Part shown: piece by piece, positions 9,527 through 17,695 of the stretch | Layout of the letters: every line of letters starts with the position of its first letter | Numbering within the stretch: position 1 is the first letter of the stretch | Assembly (NCBI RefSeq): GCF_000719135.1 | Contig: NZ_JOEK01000010.1 | Coordinates: forward strand, 124,001 to 188,000 | Direction of reading: 5' to 3' | Source: Streptomyces avicenniae | Lineage (GTDB): Bacteria > Actinomycetota > Actinomycetes > Streptomycetales > Streptomycetaceae | Length of the DNA: 64,000 bases | Translations under genes and position numbers: made by a program | Notes under the pieces: model-generated | Told to the model about the DNA's origin: nothing | Database searches by the model: none | The model's input: the letters and a program-made list of their open reading frames with translations, nothing else

Positions 9527-10756
9527 TCAGCCGCCGAACTCCTGGAGCCCCTTGAGCGCCTGGTCCAGCAGCGCCTGCCGCCCGGCGCGCTCCTGCTCCA
9601 GCTTGTCCGCCTTCGCCGTGTTGCCCGCCGCGCGGGCACGCTCGGCCTGCTCACGCAGCCGGTCCACGGCGTCCTGGAGCTGCCCCGTCAGCCCGGCGGC
9701 ACGGGCACGCGCCTCCGGGTTGCTGCGGCGCCACTCCGCGTCCTCCGCCTCCGCGACGGCCCGCTCGACGGCGTGGATACGGCCCTCGATCCCGGCCCGC
9801 GCGTCCCGCGGCACATGCCCCACGGCCTCCCAGCGCTCACCGATCGACCGCAGCGCGGCCCGCGCCGCCCGCAGGTCGGTGATCGGGAGGATCTTCTCGG
9901 CCTCGGCCGCCAGCTCCTCCTTGCGCGCCAGGTTGTCCCGCTGCTCGGAGTCCCGCTCGGCGAACGCGCCGCCGCGCGCCTGGAAGAAGACGTCCTGCGC
10001 CGCCCGGAAGCGGGTCCACAGGTCCTCCTCGGCGTCCCGCTGGGCACGCCCGGCGGCCTTCCACTCCGCCATCAGCTCGCGGTACCTGGCGGCCGTCGTG
10101 CCCCAGTCGGTCGAGCCCGACAGCGACTCCGCCTCGGCGATCAGCTTCTCCTTGCGCCGCCGCGTCTCCTCGCGCTGGGAGTCCAGTGCGGCGAAGTGCG
10201 ACTTGCGGCGCTTGGAGAACGCCGACCGCGCCTGGGAGAAGCGGTGCCACAGCTCGTCGTCCGCCTTGCGGTCGAGCCGGGGGAGCCCCTTCCAGGTGTC
10301 CACGAGGGCGCGCAGCCGGTCACCCGCGCTGCGCCACTGCTCGCTGGCGGCCAGCTCCTCGGCCTCCGCGACCAGCGCCTCCTTGGCGGTCCTCGCCTCC
10401 TCGGTCTGCCGCGCCCGCGCGGCCCTGCGCTCCTCGCGCCGGGACTCGACGACGGTGACCAGCCCGTCGAGCCGGGTCCCGAGCGCGGCGAGGTCGCCCA
10501 CCGCGTGCCCCTCGTCCACCTGCGCGCGCAGGTGACCGATGGCCGTCGTGGCGTCCTTCGCGGACAGATCGGTCGTCCGGACCCTGCGCTCCAGGAGGTC
10601 GATCTCGACCACGAGGCCCTCGTACTTGCGCTCGAAATAGGCGAGTGCCTCGTCGGGCGACCCTGCCTGCCAGGAGCCGACGGTCTTCTCGCCCTCCGCC
10701 GTCCGTACGTAAACGGTCCCCGTCTCATCGACGCGGCCCCATGGCTCGCTGCTCAC
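9527..10756 (-). CDS. DUF349 domain-containing coiled-coil protein
   Basis: The 409-residue protein is built of tandem DUF349 helical repeats (recurring W-x5-G and LWxRFRxAxDxFF-like blocks), highly charged and largely alpha-helical, with no membrane segment. The family's biochemical role is not established. GTG 10756 was chosen because GAGGAGG lies just upstream (10761-10767) and the product then begins MSSEPWGRVDETGTVYV, as I recall for Streptomyces homologues; the frame is open 19 codons further. It is convergent with relA, from which a strong hairpin separates it. Confidence 0.85.
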   Translation of the reverse strand: MSSEPWGRVDETGTVYVRTAEGEKTVGSWQAGSPDEALAYFERKYEGLVVEIDLLERRVRTTDLSAKDATTAIGHLRAQVDEGHAVGDLAALGTRLDGLVTVVESRREERRAARARQTEEARTAKEALVAEAEELAASEQWRSAGDRLRALVDTWKGLPRLDRKADDELWHRFSQARSAFSKRRKSHFAALDSQREETRRRKEKLIAEAESLSGSTDWGTTAARYRELMAEWKAAGRAQRDAEEDLWTRFRAAQDVFFQARGGAFAERDSEQRDNLARKEELAAEAEKILPITDLRAARAALRSIGERWEAVGHVPRDARAGIEGRIHAVERAVAEAEDAEWRRSNPEARARAAGLTGQLQDAVDRLREQAERARAAGNTAKADKLEQERAGRQALLDQALKGLQEFGG

Positions 10757-10888
10757 AGCGCCTCCTCGTTTGATGCGCACGACGGGGCGTGACGCCCCCG
10801 GCATCGTCCACACTTCTCGCCCGGTCCCACCGGCTGCCGGGTCCCCCCGGCCGGTGCCGACACCTTGCAGAGGCCAACATAGGCGACA

Positions 10889-10935
10889 GTCCGCCCGGCT
10901 GTCCGCACCTTGCCGGGCGGAACTTCCGGGCGGAC
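10889..10935. terminator. Hairpin region with two alternative pairings
   Basis: TCCGCCCGGC (10890-10899) is the perfect complement of GCCGGGCGGA (10912-10921). GTCCGCCCGG (10889-10898) is also the perfect complement of CCGGGCGGAC (10926-10935). The two stems exclude each other. The site lies just downstream of the cyclophilin gene and upstream of the DUF349 gene, both leftward, so it is probably the cyclophilin terminator. Confidence 0.5.
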
Positions 10936-10950
10936 TCCCCGGTGAGGGGC

Positions 10951-11814
10951 CTACGCGCCCTCGACCCGGGACACCGTCGCCTCGTCGATGACCACCGTCG
11001 CGTACGGCGCGGTGTTGCCCGAGGTCGGGTCGGGCGCCGCCGCGCCGGTCGCGGCGATGGTCTGGAGGACGTCCATCCCGGCCGTCACGGTCCCGAAGGG
11101 CGTGTAGTCCGGCGGGAGCTGGCTGTCCTCGTAGACGAGGAAGAACTGGCTGCCGCCGGTGTCACGGCCCGAGTCCTCCGTCGCGTTGTACTGGTTGGCC
11201 ATCGCGACGGTGCCCGCCGGGTAGACGCTGTCCGCGATCTCCGGGGCGTCCAGGTTCTCGTCGGGGATGGTGTACCCGGGGCCGCCCGCGCCGGTGCCCT
11301 GCGGGTCACCGCACTGGAGGACGTGGATGCCCTCGGTCACGAGGCGGTGGCAGCGCGTGTGGTCGAAGAAGCCCTCGCCCGCCAGGAAGTTGAAGGAGTT
11401 CACGGTCTCGGGCGCGAGGGACGCGTCCATCGTGATCTCGATGTCGCCGCAGGTGGTGGCGAGCGCCATGGTGTACATGGCCTCGGCGTCCACCGTCATC
11501 TCGGGCGCCTCCTCCCACTGGTCCCCCGACGGCTCGCCAGGCGCGGGCGCGGCGCACGGGTCGTCGGGCGGGTCGCTCGCCTCGGGCGTCGGCTCCTCCG
11601 ACGCCGCGCCGTCCGCTGCGGCGGTGGCCGTGTCGTCGTCGTCCTGGTTCACCAGGACGAGAGCCGTGACACCACCCGCCACGACGATCACCATCAAGGC
11701 GGCCATCAGCACGCGGAGCCTGCGGCTCCTGCGCTGCCGTACGGTCCGGCGCTGCTGCTGCCGTTCCCACTTGGCCCGTGCGAGCTGTCTGCGCCGCTGA
11801 TCCTTGGTGGACAC
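10951..11814 (-). CDS. Membrane-anchored cyclophilin-type peptidyl-prolyl isomerase
   Basis: The 287-residue protein has an Arg/Gln-rich cytoplasmic N-terminus, one membrane segment at about residues 34-54, an acidic linker and then a cyclophilin domain that would fold outside the membrane. Recognisable cyclophilin blocks are CHRLV, CGDPQGTGAGGPGY, NSFNFL and GGSQFFLVYED; the catalytic Arg of the HR pair is kept. It probably assists folding of exported proteins. GTG 11814 was chosen because the product then begins MSTKDQRRRQLARAKW, as in related proteins, with a GAGGGAGAG ribosome site upstream. Confidence 0.88.
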   Translation of the reverse strand: MSTKDQRRRQLARAKWERQQQRRTVRQRRSRRLRVLMAALMVIVVAGGVTALVLVNQDDDDTATAAADGAASEEPTPEASDPPDDPCAAPAPGEPSGDQWEEAPEMTVDAEAMYTMALATTCGDIEITMDASLAPETVNSFNFLAGEGFFDHTRCHRLVTEGIHVLQCGDPQGTGAGGPGYTIPDENLDAPEIADSVYPAGTVAMANQYNATEDSGRDTGGSQFFLVYEDSQLPPDYTPFGTVTAGMDVLQTIAATGAAAPDPTSGNTAPYATVVIDEATVSRVEGA

Positions 11815-11908
11815 CGCGCTCTCCCTCTCTCGGCCGGTCCTCGACCGGCTAGCTGGACCCGTCGTGGCGTCACCGTATACGGGTTCGCCCGCGCTGCACC
11901 GCCGCCGG

Positions 11909-11914
11909 TAGGCT
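11909..11914 (+). promoter_or_regulatory. Candidate -10 element of the metallo-hydrolase gene
   Basis: TAGGCT (11909-11914) fits the Streptomyces TANNNT -10 pattern and would give a leader of about 30 bases to GTG 11952, which has its own ribosome site (GAAGG, 11941-11945). I see no convincing -35 hexamer. Confidence 0.35.
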
Positions 11915-11951
11915 CCTGTCACGTCAGACCGCCGACGACCGAAGGACGACC

Positions 11952-12662
11952 GTGCTCATCGCTGGGTTCCCGGCCGGTGCCTGGGGGACCAACTGTTACC
12001 TGGTCGCGCCCGCCGCCGGCGAGGAGTGCGTGATCATCGATCCCGGTCACCGGGCGGCGCCCGGTGTCGAGGAGGCCGTCACCAAGCACCGGCTCAAGCC
12101 TGTCGCCGTCATTCTCACCCATGGGCACATCGATCATGTCGCCTCGGTGGTCCCGGTCTGCGGCGCGCACGACGTCCCGGCCTGGCTGCACCCGAAGGAC
12201 CGGTACATGCTCGGCGACCCGGAGAAGGCCCTCGGCGCCCGCATCGGGCAGCCCCTGCTGGGCGAGCTGACCGTCGGCGAGCCCGACGACCTGCGGGAAC
12301 TCACCGACGGCGCGCGGCTCGACCTGGCGGGCCTGTCGTTCTCCGTCGCGCACGCGCCCGGCCATACCGGGGGGTCGGTGACCTTCCGGCTGCCCGAGCG
12401 CACCGACGTCCCTCCGGTCCTGTTCTCGGGCGACCTGCTGTTCGCCGGCTCCATCGGACGCACCGACCTCCCCGGCGGAGACCACGCCGAGATCCTGCGC
12501 TCGCTGGCCCGTGTGTGCCTGCCGCTGGACGACTCGACGGTGGTCCTGTCCGGGCACGGTCCGCAGACGACCATCGGCCGTGAGCGCGCCACCAACCCGT
12601 ACCTGCGGGAGACGGCCGCAGGCCAGGGCGCCGACGCCGCGCCCCCGCGACGAGGAATGTGA
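11952..12662 (+). CDS. MBL-fold metallo-hydrolase (glyoxalase II family)
   Basis: The 236-residue product carries the metallo-beta-lactamase-fold metal site THGHIDH (56-62), then [24 protein letters not shown] and a late LSGHGP histidine, so all the usual ligands of a two-metal hydrolase are present. It resembles hydroxyacylglutathione hydrolase-like proteins. Actinobacteria lack glutathione, so the substrate is more likely a mycothiol thioester or other thioester (inference). It lies 10 bases before hisS and probably shares its transcript. Confidence 0.88.
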   Translation: MLIAGFPAGAWGTNCYLVAPAAGEECVIIDPGHRAAPGVEEAVTKHRLKPVAVILTHGHIDHVASVVPVCGAHDVPAWLHPKDRYMLGDPEKALGARIGQPLLGELTVGEPDDLRELTDGARLDLAGLSFSVAHAPGHTGGSVTFRLPERTDVPPVLFSGDLLFAGSIGRTDLPGGDHAEILRSLARVCLPLDDSTVVLSGHGPQTTIGRERATNPYLRETAAGQGADAAPPRRGM

Positions 12663-12672
12663 AGAACCTTTC

Positions 12673-13953
12673 GTGAGCACCTTCTCCGCCCCCAAGGGCA
12701 CGTACGACCTCCTGCCGCCCGACTCCGCCGCGTTCCTCGCGGTGCGCGAGGCCCTCGCCGCCCCGCTGCGGCGCGCGGGCTACGGCTACGTCGAGACGCC
12801 CGGCTTCGAGCACGTCGAGCTGTTCTCGCGCGGCGTCGGCCAGTCCACCGACATCGTGACCAAGGAGATGTACACCCTCACCACCAAGGGCGGCACGCAC
12901 CTCGCGCTGCGCCCCGAGGGCACCGCCTCCGTGCTCCGCGCGGCGCTCCAGGCCAACCTGCACCGGGCGGGGGGCCTGCCGGTCAAGCTCTGGTACTCCG
13001 GCACGTACTACCGGTACGAGCGCCCGCAGGCCGGTCGTTACCGCCACTTCTCCCAGGTCGGGGCGGAGGCGATCGGCGCGGAGGACCCGGTGCTCGACGC
13101 CGAGCTGATCGTCCTGGCCGCCGACGCCTACCGCGCGCTCGGGCTGTCCGGCGTCCGCCTGCTCCTGAACTCGCTCGGCGACCAGGAGTGCCGCCCGGCG
13201 TACCGGGCCGCCCTCCAGGACTTCCTGCGCGGCCTCGACCTGGACGAGGAGACCCGCGCCCGCATCGAGATCAACCCGCTGCGCGTCCTCGACGACAAGC
13301 GCGCCGAGGTGCAGCGTCAGCTCGCCGACGCCCCGCTCCTGTCTGATCACCTGTGCGAATCCTGCAAGGAGTACCACGAGCGGGTGCGGGAGCTGCTGTC
13401 GGCGGCGGGCGTCGCGTTCACCGACGACCCGCGGCTCGTGCGCGGCCTCGACTACTACACGCGCACGACGTTCGAGTTCGTGCACGACGGCCTCGGCTCC
13501 CAGTCGGCGGTCGGCGGCGGCGGGCGGTACGACGGCCTGTCCGAGCTGATCGGCGGGCCGCCGCTGCCCTCGGTCGGCTGGGCGCTCGGCGTGGACCGCA
13601 CCGTCCTCGCGCTGCGGGCCGAAGGCGTGGAACTGCCGCTCCCGCGCGCCACGGACGTGTTCGCCGTCCCGCTGGGCGAGGAGGCGCGGCAGGCGCTGTT
13701 CGGCGTCGTCACCGAGCTGCGGCGGGTCGGGATCGCGGCGGACTTCGCCTACGGCGGGCGGGGCGTCAAGGCGTCGATGAAGGCGGCCAACCGCAGCGGC
13801 GCCCGCTTCGCCGTGGTCGCGGGGGAGCGGGACCTGGCCGAGGGCGTGGTGCAGGTGAAGGACCTCGACAGCGGGGACCAGACGCCCGTGGCGCTCGACG
13901 CGCTCCTCACCGACCTGACCGCCAGGCTCTCCGCGGGGCCGGGCGGCGCCTGA
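12673..13953 (+). CDS. hisS: Histidyl-tRNA synthetase
   Basis: This class II synthetase charges tRNA-His. The 426-residue protein contains the N-terminal PKGTYDLLP, motif 2 ([20 protein letters not shown]), the histidine-A motif [15 protein letters not shown] and motif 3 around [13 protein letters not shown], followed by an anticodon-binding domain. GTG 12673 was selected because the product then begins [12 protein letters not shown]; the open frame extends back into the upstream hydrolase gene. A weak ribosome site (GAAGAA) precedes it. Confidence 0.96.
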   Translation: MSTFSAPKGTYDLLPPDSAAFLAVREALAAPLRRAGYGYVETPGFEHVELFSRGVGQSTDIVTKEMYTLTTKGGTHLALRPEGTASVLRAALQANLHRAGGLPVKLWYSGTYYRYERPQAGRYRHFSQVGAEAIGAEDPVLDAELIVLAADAYRALGLSGVRLLLNSLGDQECRPAYRAALQDFLRGLDLDEETRARIEINPLRVLDDKRAEVQRQLADAPLLSDHLCESCKEYHERVRELLSAAGVAFTDDPRLVRGLDYYTRTTFEFVHDGLGSQSAVGGGGRYDGLSELIGGPPLPSVGWALGVDRTVLALRAEGVELPLPRATDVFAVPLGEEARQALFGVVTELRRVGIAADFAYGGRGVKASMKAANRSGARFAVVAGERDLAEGVVQVKDLDSGDQTPVALDALLTDLTARLSAGPGGA

Positions 13954-14059
13954 CCCCGCCGTCACCGCTTCTGGGTCGCTCCGTCACTGGTGCAGAATGG
14001 CGGTACGGGCCGGACGACCGTCCCGTAACCGGATCAACCGGCCGGATCGGACGGAACGG

Positions 14060-14713
14060 ATGGGCGGCATGGCGGCATCGGCTGTGGACGAGGTGCGGAC
14101 GGGCGGGCCCGCCGCGGCGGGCCCCGCCCGGCGGCCCGGCACCGGCGCGGCGCGTGGCTTCGCGCTGCTGCTGGTGATCACCGGGGCGGCGGGTCTGCTC
14201 GCGTCCTGGGTCATCACGCTGGACAAGTTCCACCTGCTGGAGGACCCCGACTTCACCCCGGCGTGCAGCCTCAACCCGGTCGTCTCCTGCGGCTCCATCA
14301 TGGAGAGCGACCAGGCCGAGGCGTTCGGCTTCCCCAACCCGATGCTCGGGCTCGCCGCGTACGCCGCCGTCGTCGCGATCGGCACGGGCCTGCTGGCGGG
14401 CGCCAGGTACGGCCGCTGGTTCTGGCTCGGCCTCCAGGCCGGGACGCTCTTCGGCGTCGCCTTCTGCACCTGGCTCCAGTACCAGTCGCTGTACGAGATC
14501 AACGCGCTGTGCCTGTGGTGCTGCCTCGCCTGGGTCGCGACCTTGACCATGTTCTGGTACACGACGGCGCACAACGTCCGGCACGGCATCCTGCCCGCCC
14601 CCGCGGGTGCGCGGCAGTTCCTGGCGGAGTTCACCTGGCTCCTGCCCGTCCTGCACACCGGGGTCATCGGCATGCTGATCCTGACGCGCTGGTGGGACTT
14701 CTGGACGAGCTGA
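14060..14713 (+). CDS. Vitamin K epoxide reductase (VKOR) family membrane protein
   Basis: The protein (217 residues from this start) has about five membrane segments and the VKOR cysteines: a pair (Cys69 and Cys77) in the loop after the first segment and the CLWC active-site motif (Cys151-Cys154). VKOR homologues in actinobacteria reoxidise a DsbA-like oxidase and so drive disulfide formation outside the membrane. The start is uncertain: ATG 13997 lies inside a likely -10 (CAGAAT, 13993-13998), so ATG 14060 or 14069 is more plausible. No DsbA-like gene is adjacent. Confidence 0.85.
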   Translation: MGGMAASAVDEVRTGGPAAAGPARRPGTGAARGFALLLVITGAAGLLASWVITLDKFHLLEDPDFTPACSLNPVVSCGSIMESDQAEAFGFPNPMLGLAAYAAVVAIGTGLLAGARYGRWFWLGLQAGTLFGVAFCTWLQYQSLYEINALCLWCCLAWVATLTMFWYTTAHNVRHGILPAPAGARQFLAEFTWLLPVLHTGVIGMLILTRWWDFWTS

Positions 14714-14766
14714 CCGGCGGGCGGCCCCGCCCCCGCACCGCGCGCCCGGCTGTCGGTGGGGTGGCT

Positions 14767-14772
14767 TAGGGT
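14767..14772 (+). promoter_or_regulatory. -10 element of a probably leaderless rarA transcript
   Basis: TAGGGT ends 8 bases before the rarA GTG (14781), placing the expected transcription start at or within two bases of the start codon. GGGAGG (14774-14779) is too close to the GTG to act as a ribosome site, which also favours leaderless initiation. Confidence 0.5.
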
Positions 14773-14780
14773 CGGGAGGT

Positions 14781-16133
14781 GTGGAGCCCGATCTGTTCAC
14801 CGCCGCGGCCGAGGAGCGTGCCGAGAGGGACCCGTCCGGCCGTCCCCTCGCCGTACGGATGCGTCCGCGCACGCTCGACGAGGTCGTCGGCCAGCGTCAT
14901 CTCCTACGCCCGGGGTCGCCCCTGCGGCGGCTCGTCGGCGAGGGCGCGGGAGGTCCTGCCGGTCCCTCGTCCGTGATCCTGTGGGGGCCGCCCGGCACCG
15001 GGAAGACGACGCTGGCCCATGTCGTCAGCCAGGCCACGGACAAGCGCTTCGTGGAGCTGTCCGCGATCACCGCGGGCGTCAAGGAGGTCAGGGCCGTCAT
15101 CGACGGCGCGCGGCGCTCCTCGGGCGCCTACGGCAAGGACACCGTGCTCTTCCTGGACGAGATCCACCGCTTCAGCAAGGCGCAACAGGACTCGCTCCTC
15201 CCGGCCGTGGAGAACCGCTGGGTCACCCTCATCGCCGCCACGACCGAGAACCCGTACTTCTCCGTCATCTCGCCGCTCCTGTCGCGCTCGCTGCTCCTCA
15301 CCCTCGAACCGCTCACCGACGACGACCTGCGCGGCCTCCTGCGCCGCGCCGTCGCGGACGAGCGGGGCCTCGGCGGCGCCGTGACGCTGCCCGCCGCGAC
15401 CGAGGCGCATCTGCTGCGGATCGGCGGCGGGGACGCGCGCCGCGCCCTCACGGCGCTGGAGGCCGGGGCGGGCGCCGCGCTGGCCAAGGGCGAGGAGGAG
15501 CTGACGCTCGCCACCATGGAGCAGGCCGTGGACCGCGCGGCCGTCACCTACGACCGGGACGGCGACCAGCACTACGACGTCGCCAGCGCGCTCATCAAGT
15601 CCATCAGGGGCTCGGACGTGGACGCGGCGCTGCACTACCTGGCCCGGATGATCGAGGCGGGGGAGGACCCGCGCTTCATCGCCAGGCGGCTGATGATCTC
15701 GGCCAGCGAGGACATCGGCATGGCGGACGCGACGGCCCTCCAGACGGCGGTCGCCGCGGCGCAGGCCGTCGCCATGATCGGCTTCCCCGAGGCGGCGATC
15801 ACCCTCGGCCACGCGACGATCGCCCTCGCCCTCGCCCCGAAGTCCAACACGGCGGTCGTCGCGATCGGCGAGGCGCAGGCCGACGTACGGGCCGGGCTCG
15901 CCGGTCCCGTCCCCGCGCATCTGCGCGACAGCCACTACGGCGGGGCGTCCGACCTCGGCCACGGCAAGGGCTACCAGTACCCGCACGACGTGCCGGGCGG
16001 CATCGCGGCCCAGCAGTACGCGCCGGACGCCGTGCGGGACAAGCGCTACTACCGTCCGACCACCCACGGCGCCGAGGCGCGGTACACGGAGGTCCTGGCG
16101 CGCGTCCGCCGCCGCCTCGCGGGCGAGGGCTGA
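14781..16133 (+). CDS. rarA: Replication-associated recombination protein A (RarA/MgsA)
   Basis: RarA is an AAA+ clamp-loader-like ATPase acting at stalled replication forks. The 450-residue protein has Walker A GPPGTGKT (69-76), Walker [10 protein letters not shown], sensor 1 AATTENP, and the C-terminal tetramerisation region with the conserved [24 protein letters not shown] block. Length is normal. The gene is rightward and convergent with the DUF2470 gene 37 bases away. Confidence 0.94.
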   Translation: MEPDLFTAAAEERAERDPSGRPLAVRMRPRTLDEVVGQRHLLRPGSPLRRLVGEGAGGPAGPSSVILWGPPGTGKTTLAHVVSQATDKRFVELSAITAGVKEVRAVIDGARRSSGAYGKDTVLFLDEIHRFSKAQQDSLLPAVENRWVTLIAATTENPYFSVISPLLSRSLLLTLEPLTDDDLRGLLRRAVADERGLGGAVTLPAATEAHLLRIGGGDARRALTALEAGAGAALAKGEEELTLATMEQAVDRAAVTYDRDGDQHYDVASALIKSIRGSDVDAALHYLARMIEAGEDPRFIARRLMISASEDIGMADATALQTAVAAAQAVAMIGFPEAAITLGHATIALALAPKSNTAVVAIGEAQADVRAGLAGPVPAHLRDSHYGGASDLGHGKGYQYPHDVPGGIAAQQYAPDAVRDKRYYRPTTHGAEARYTEVLARVRRRLAGEG

Positions 16134-16170
16134 GGCGGGGCGGCGCCGCCGGGGCGGTGAAGGCCGCGGG

Positions 16171-17028
16171 TCAGGACGCGGCGGCCTCGAAGAGGTGGTG
16201 CATCGCGCGGCGCAGCCCCGTGATGTCGCCGACCGGCTCGGGGAAGTCGAAGCGTGCGTCCCAGACCGAGGCGTCCGAGCGCAGCCGCACCCGCAGCCCG
16301 AAGCGGTCGAGGCTGAGCGGCGTGATGCTGTCCCAGGCCGGGCAGGTCGCCTCGCCCTCGTCGTTCTCGCCCTCGTCCTCCAGGAGCGCGCACAGCGACC
16401 GCAGTTGCTCCGTGTGGGCCGCGGCGAGGTGCTGGAGCAGCTCGGCCTCGTGACGCGCCAGCGGGTCGGCTGCCGCGGCGGCGAACTCCTCGGGCTCCAC
16501 GTGCGCCTCGCCCCACAGGTCGTCGGCGAACGCCTCGCCGACCTCCAGGCGCAGCAGCGCCCAGTCCGCGCCGGGCGCGGGCCCCGCCGGGTGGCGTTCG
16601 GCGAGCAGGCGGGAGGCGGCGCAATGCTCGTCCTGGTCGCGGACGGCGGTCAGCCAGCCCGCGACCCAGGCGCGTCCACGGATGCGGTGGGGCACGGAGA
16701 CGGGCGCGACGTCAGTGATCTCCATCACTGCCGTCACGTCGTCGTCCTGCGCGTGGGCGGCGGCCCTGGCGACCGGTGAATCGGCCGGGACCAGCAGAAA
16801 CACGTCTCCCGACGGGGTGACGACGCGGGCCTGCGGGACACCGTGGCCGAGGTCCCCGAGGTCGGCGCCCGGAATCGAGAGGGCCGCCGATGCGGTTGAC
16901 TCGACCAGGGTGCGTACCCGTTCGGCCGCTGAAGGCCGCCGGACGGCTGCTTCGCCACCGGGACGCGGCTGACCCTCCTCCCGGCTTCGGTTTCCGATGC
17001 CGGACATGGGGCTCCCAGGTCGAATCAT
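16171..17028 (-). CDS. DUF2470 domain protein, likely iron-regulated
   Basis: The 285-residue protein matches the pattern of DUF2470 / pyridoxamine-oxidase-like proteins of the HugZ heme-oxygenase type: an N-terminal split-barrel-like half (GDVFLLVPADSPVARAA, then HRIRGRAWVAGWL) and a C-terminal DUF2470-like half (CPAWDSITPLSLDRFGLRVRL, ending MHHLFEAA). A heme- or flavin-related function is inferred from the family. ATG 17028 was preferred over GTG 17034 because TGAGGAG overlaps the GTG but is well spaced for the ATG. An iron box lies only 14 bases upstream, so repression by a DtxR/DmdR regulator in iron-replete cells is likely. Confidence 0.8.
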   Translation of the reverse strand: MIRPGSPMSGIGNRSREEGQPRPGGEAAVRRPSAAERVRTLVESTASAALSIPGADLGDLGHGVPQARVVTPSGDVFLLVPADSPVARAAAHAQDDDVTAVMEITDVAPVSVPHRIRGRAWVAGWLTAVRDQDEHCAASRLLAERHPAGPAPGADWALLRLEVGEAFADDLWGEAHVEPEEFAAAAADPLARHEAELLQHLAAAHTEQLRSLCALLEDEGENDEGEATCPAWDSITPLSLDRFGLRVRLRSDASVWDARFDFPEPVGDITGLRRAMHHLFEAAAS

Positions 17029-17042
17029 GCGCACTCCTCAGC

Positions 17043-17061
17043 TAAGGTAAGCCTCACCTAA
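17043..17061. promoter_or_regulatory. Iron box (DtxR/DmdR1/IdeR-type operator)
   Basis: TAAGGTAAGCCTCACCTAA agrees at 16 of 19 positions with the DmdR1/IdeR consensus (TTAGGTTAGGCTCACCTAA, from memory) and keeps the palindromic core AGGT-AG-CT-ACCT. It lies between the divergent DUF2470 gene and rpsD. It overlaps the expected start region of DUF2470 and sits 22 bases before the rpsD GTG. Confidence 0.85.
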
Positions 17062-17083
17062 CTTACACGGAGGTTCGTTCAAC

Positions 17084-17695
17084 GTGAACCAGTCGCGTCC
17101 CAAGGTCAAGAAGTCGCGCGCCCTCGGTATCGCGCTCACGCCGAAGGCGGTCAAGTACTTCGAGAAGCGCCCCTACCCGCCGGGCGAGCACGGGCGGGGC
17201 CGCAAGCAGACCAGCGACTACAAGGTCCGGCTGCTGGAGAAGCAGCGGCTCCGTGCGCAGTACGACATCAGCGAGCGGCAGATGGCGCGCGCCTACGACC
17301 GCGCCCGCAAGGTCGTCGGCAAGACCGGCGAGGCCCTGATCATCGAGCTGGAGCGCCGCCTCGACGCCCTGGTCCTGCGCAGCGGACTCGCCCGCACGAT
17401 CTACCAGGCGCGCCAGATGGTCGTGCACGGCCACATCGCCGTCAACGGCCGCAAGGTGGACAAGCCGTCCTTCCGCGTCCGCCCCGAGGACGTCGTCAGC
17501 GTCCGCGAGCGCAGCCGCGAGAAGCACCCGTTCCTCGTCGCCCGTGAGGGTGGGTACGCGGGCGAGGGCGAGACCCCCCGTTACCTCCAGGTCAACCTGG
17601 AGGCTCTCGCCTTCCGCCTCGACCGCGACCCCAACCGGTCCGAGATCCCGGTCATCTGCGACGAGCAGCTGGTCGTCGAGTACTACGCCCGCTGA
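17084..17695 (+). CDS. rpsD: 30S ribosomal protein S4
   Basis: S4 is a primary 16S rRNA-binding protein that nucleates small-subunit assembly. The 203-residue protein has the [17 protein letters not shown] signature and the S4 RNA-binding domain (about 95-160: [34 protein letters not shown]). It has no N-terminal zinc-binding cysteines, so it is the zinc-free type. GTG 17084 follows ACGGAGG (17067-17073). As usual in streptomycetes it stands apart from the main ribosomal operons. Its 3' end overlaps the convergent STAND gene by 13 bases. Confidence 0.97.
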   Translation: MNQSRPKVKKSRALGIALTPKAVKYFEKRPYPPGEHGRGRKQTSDYKVRLLEKQRLRAQYDISERQMARAYDRARKVVGKTGEALIIELERRLDALVLRSGLARTIYQARQMVVHGHIAVNGRKVDKPSFRVRPEDVVSVRERSREKHPFLVAREGGYAGEGETPRYLQVNLEALAFRLDRDPNRSEIPVICDEQLVVEYYAR

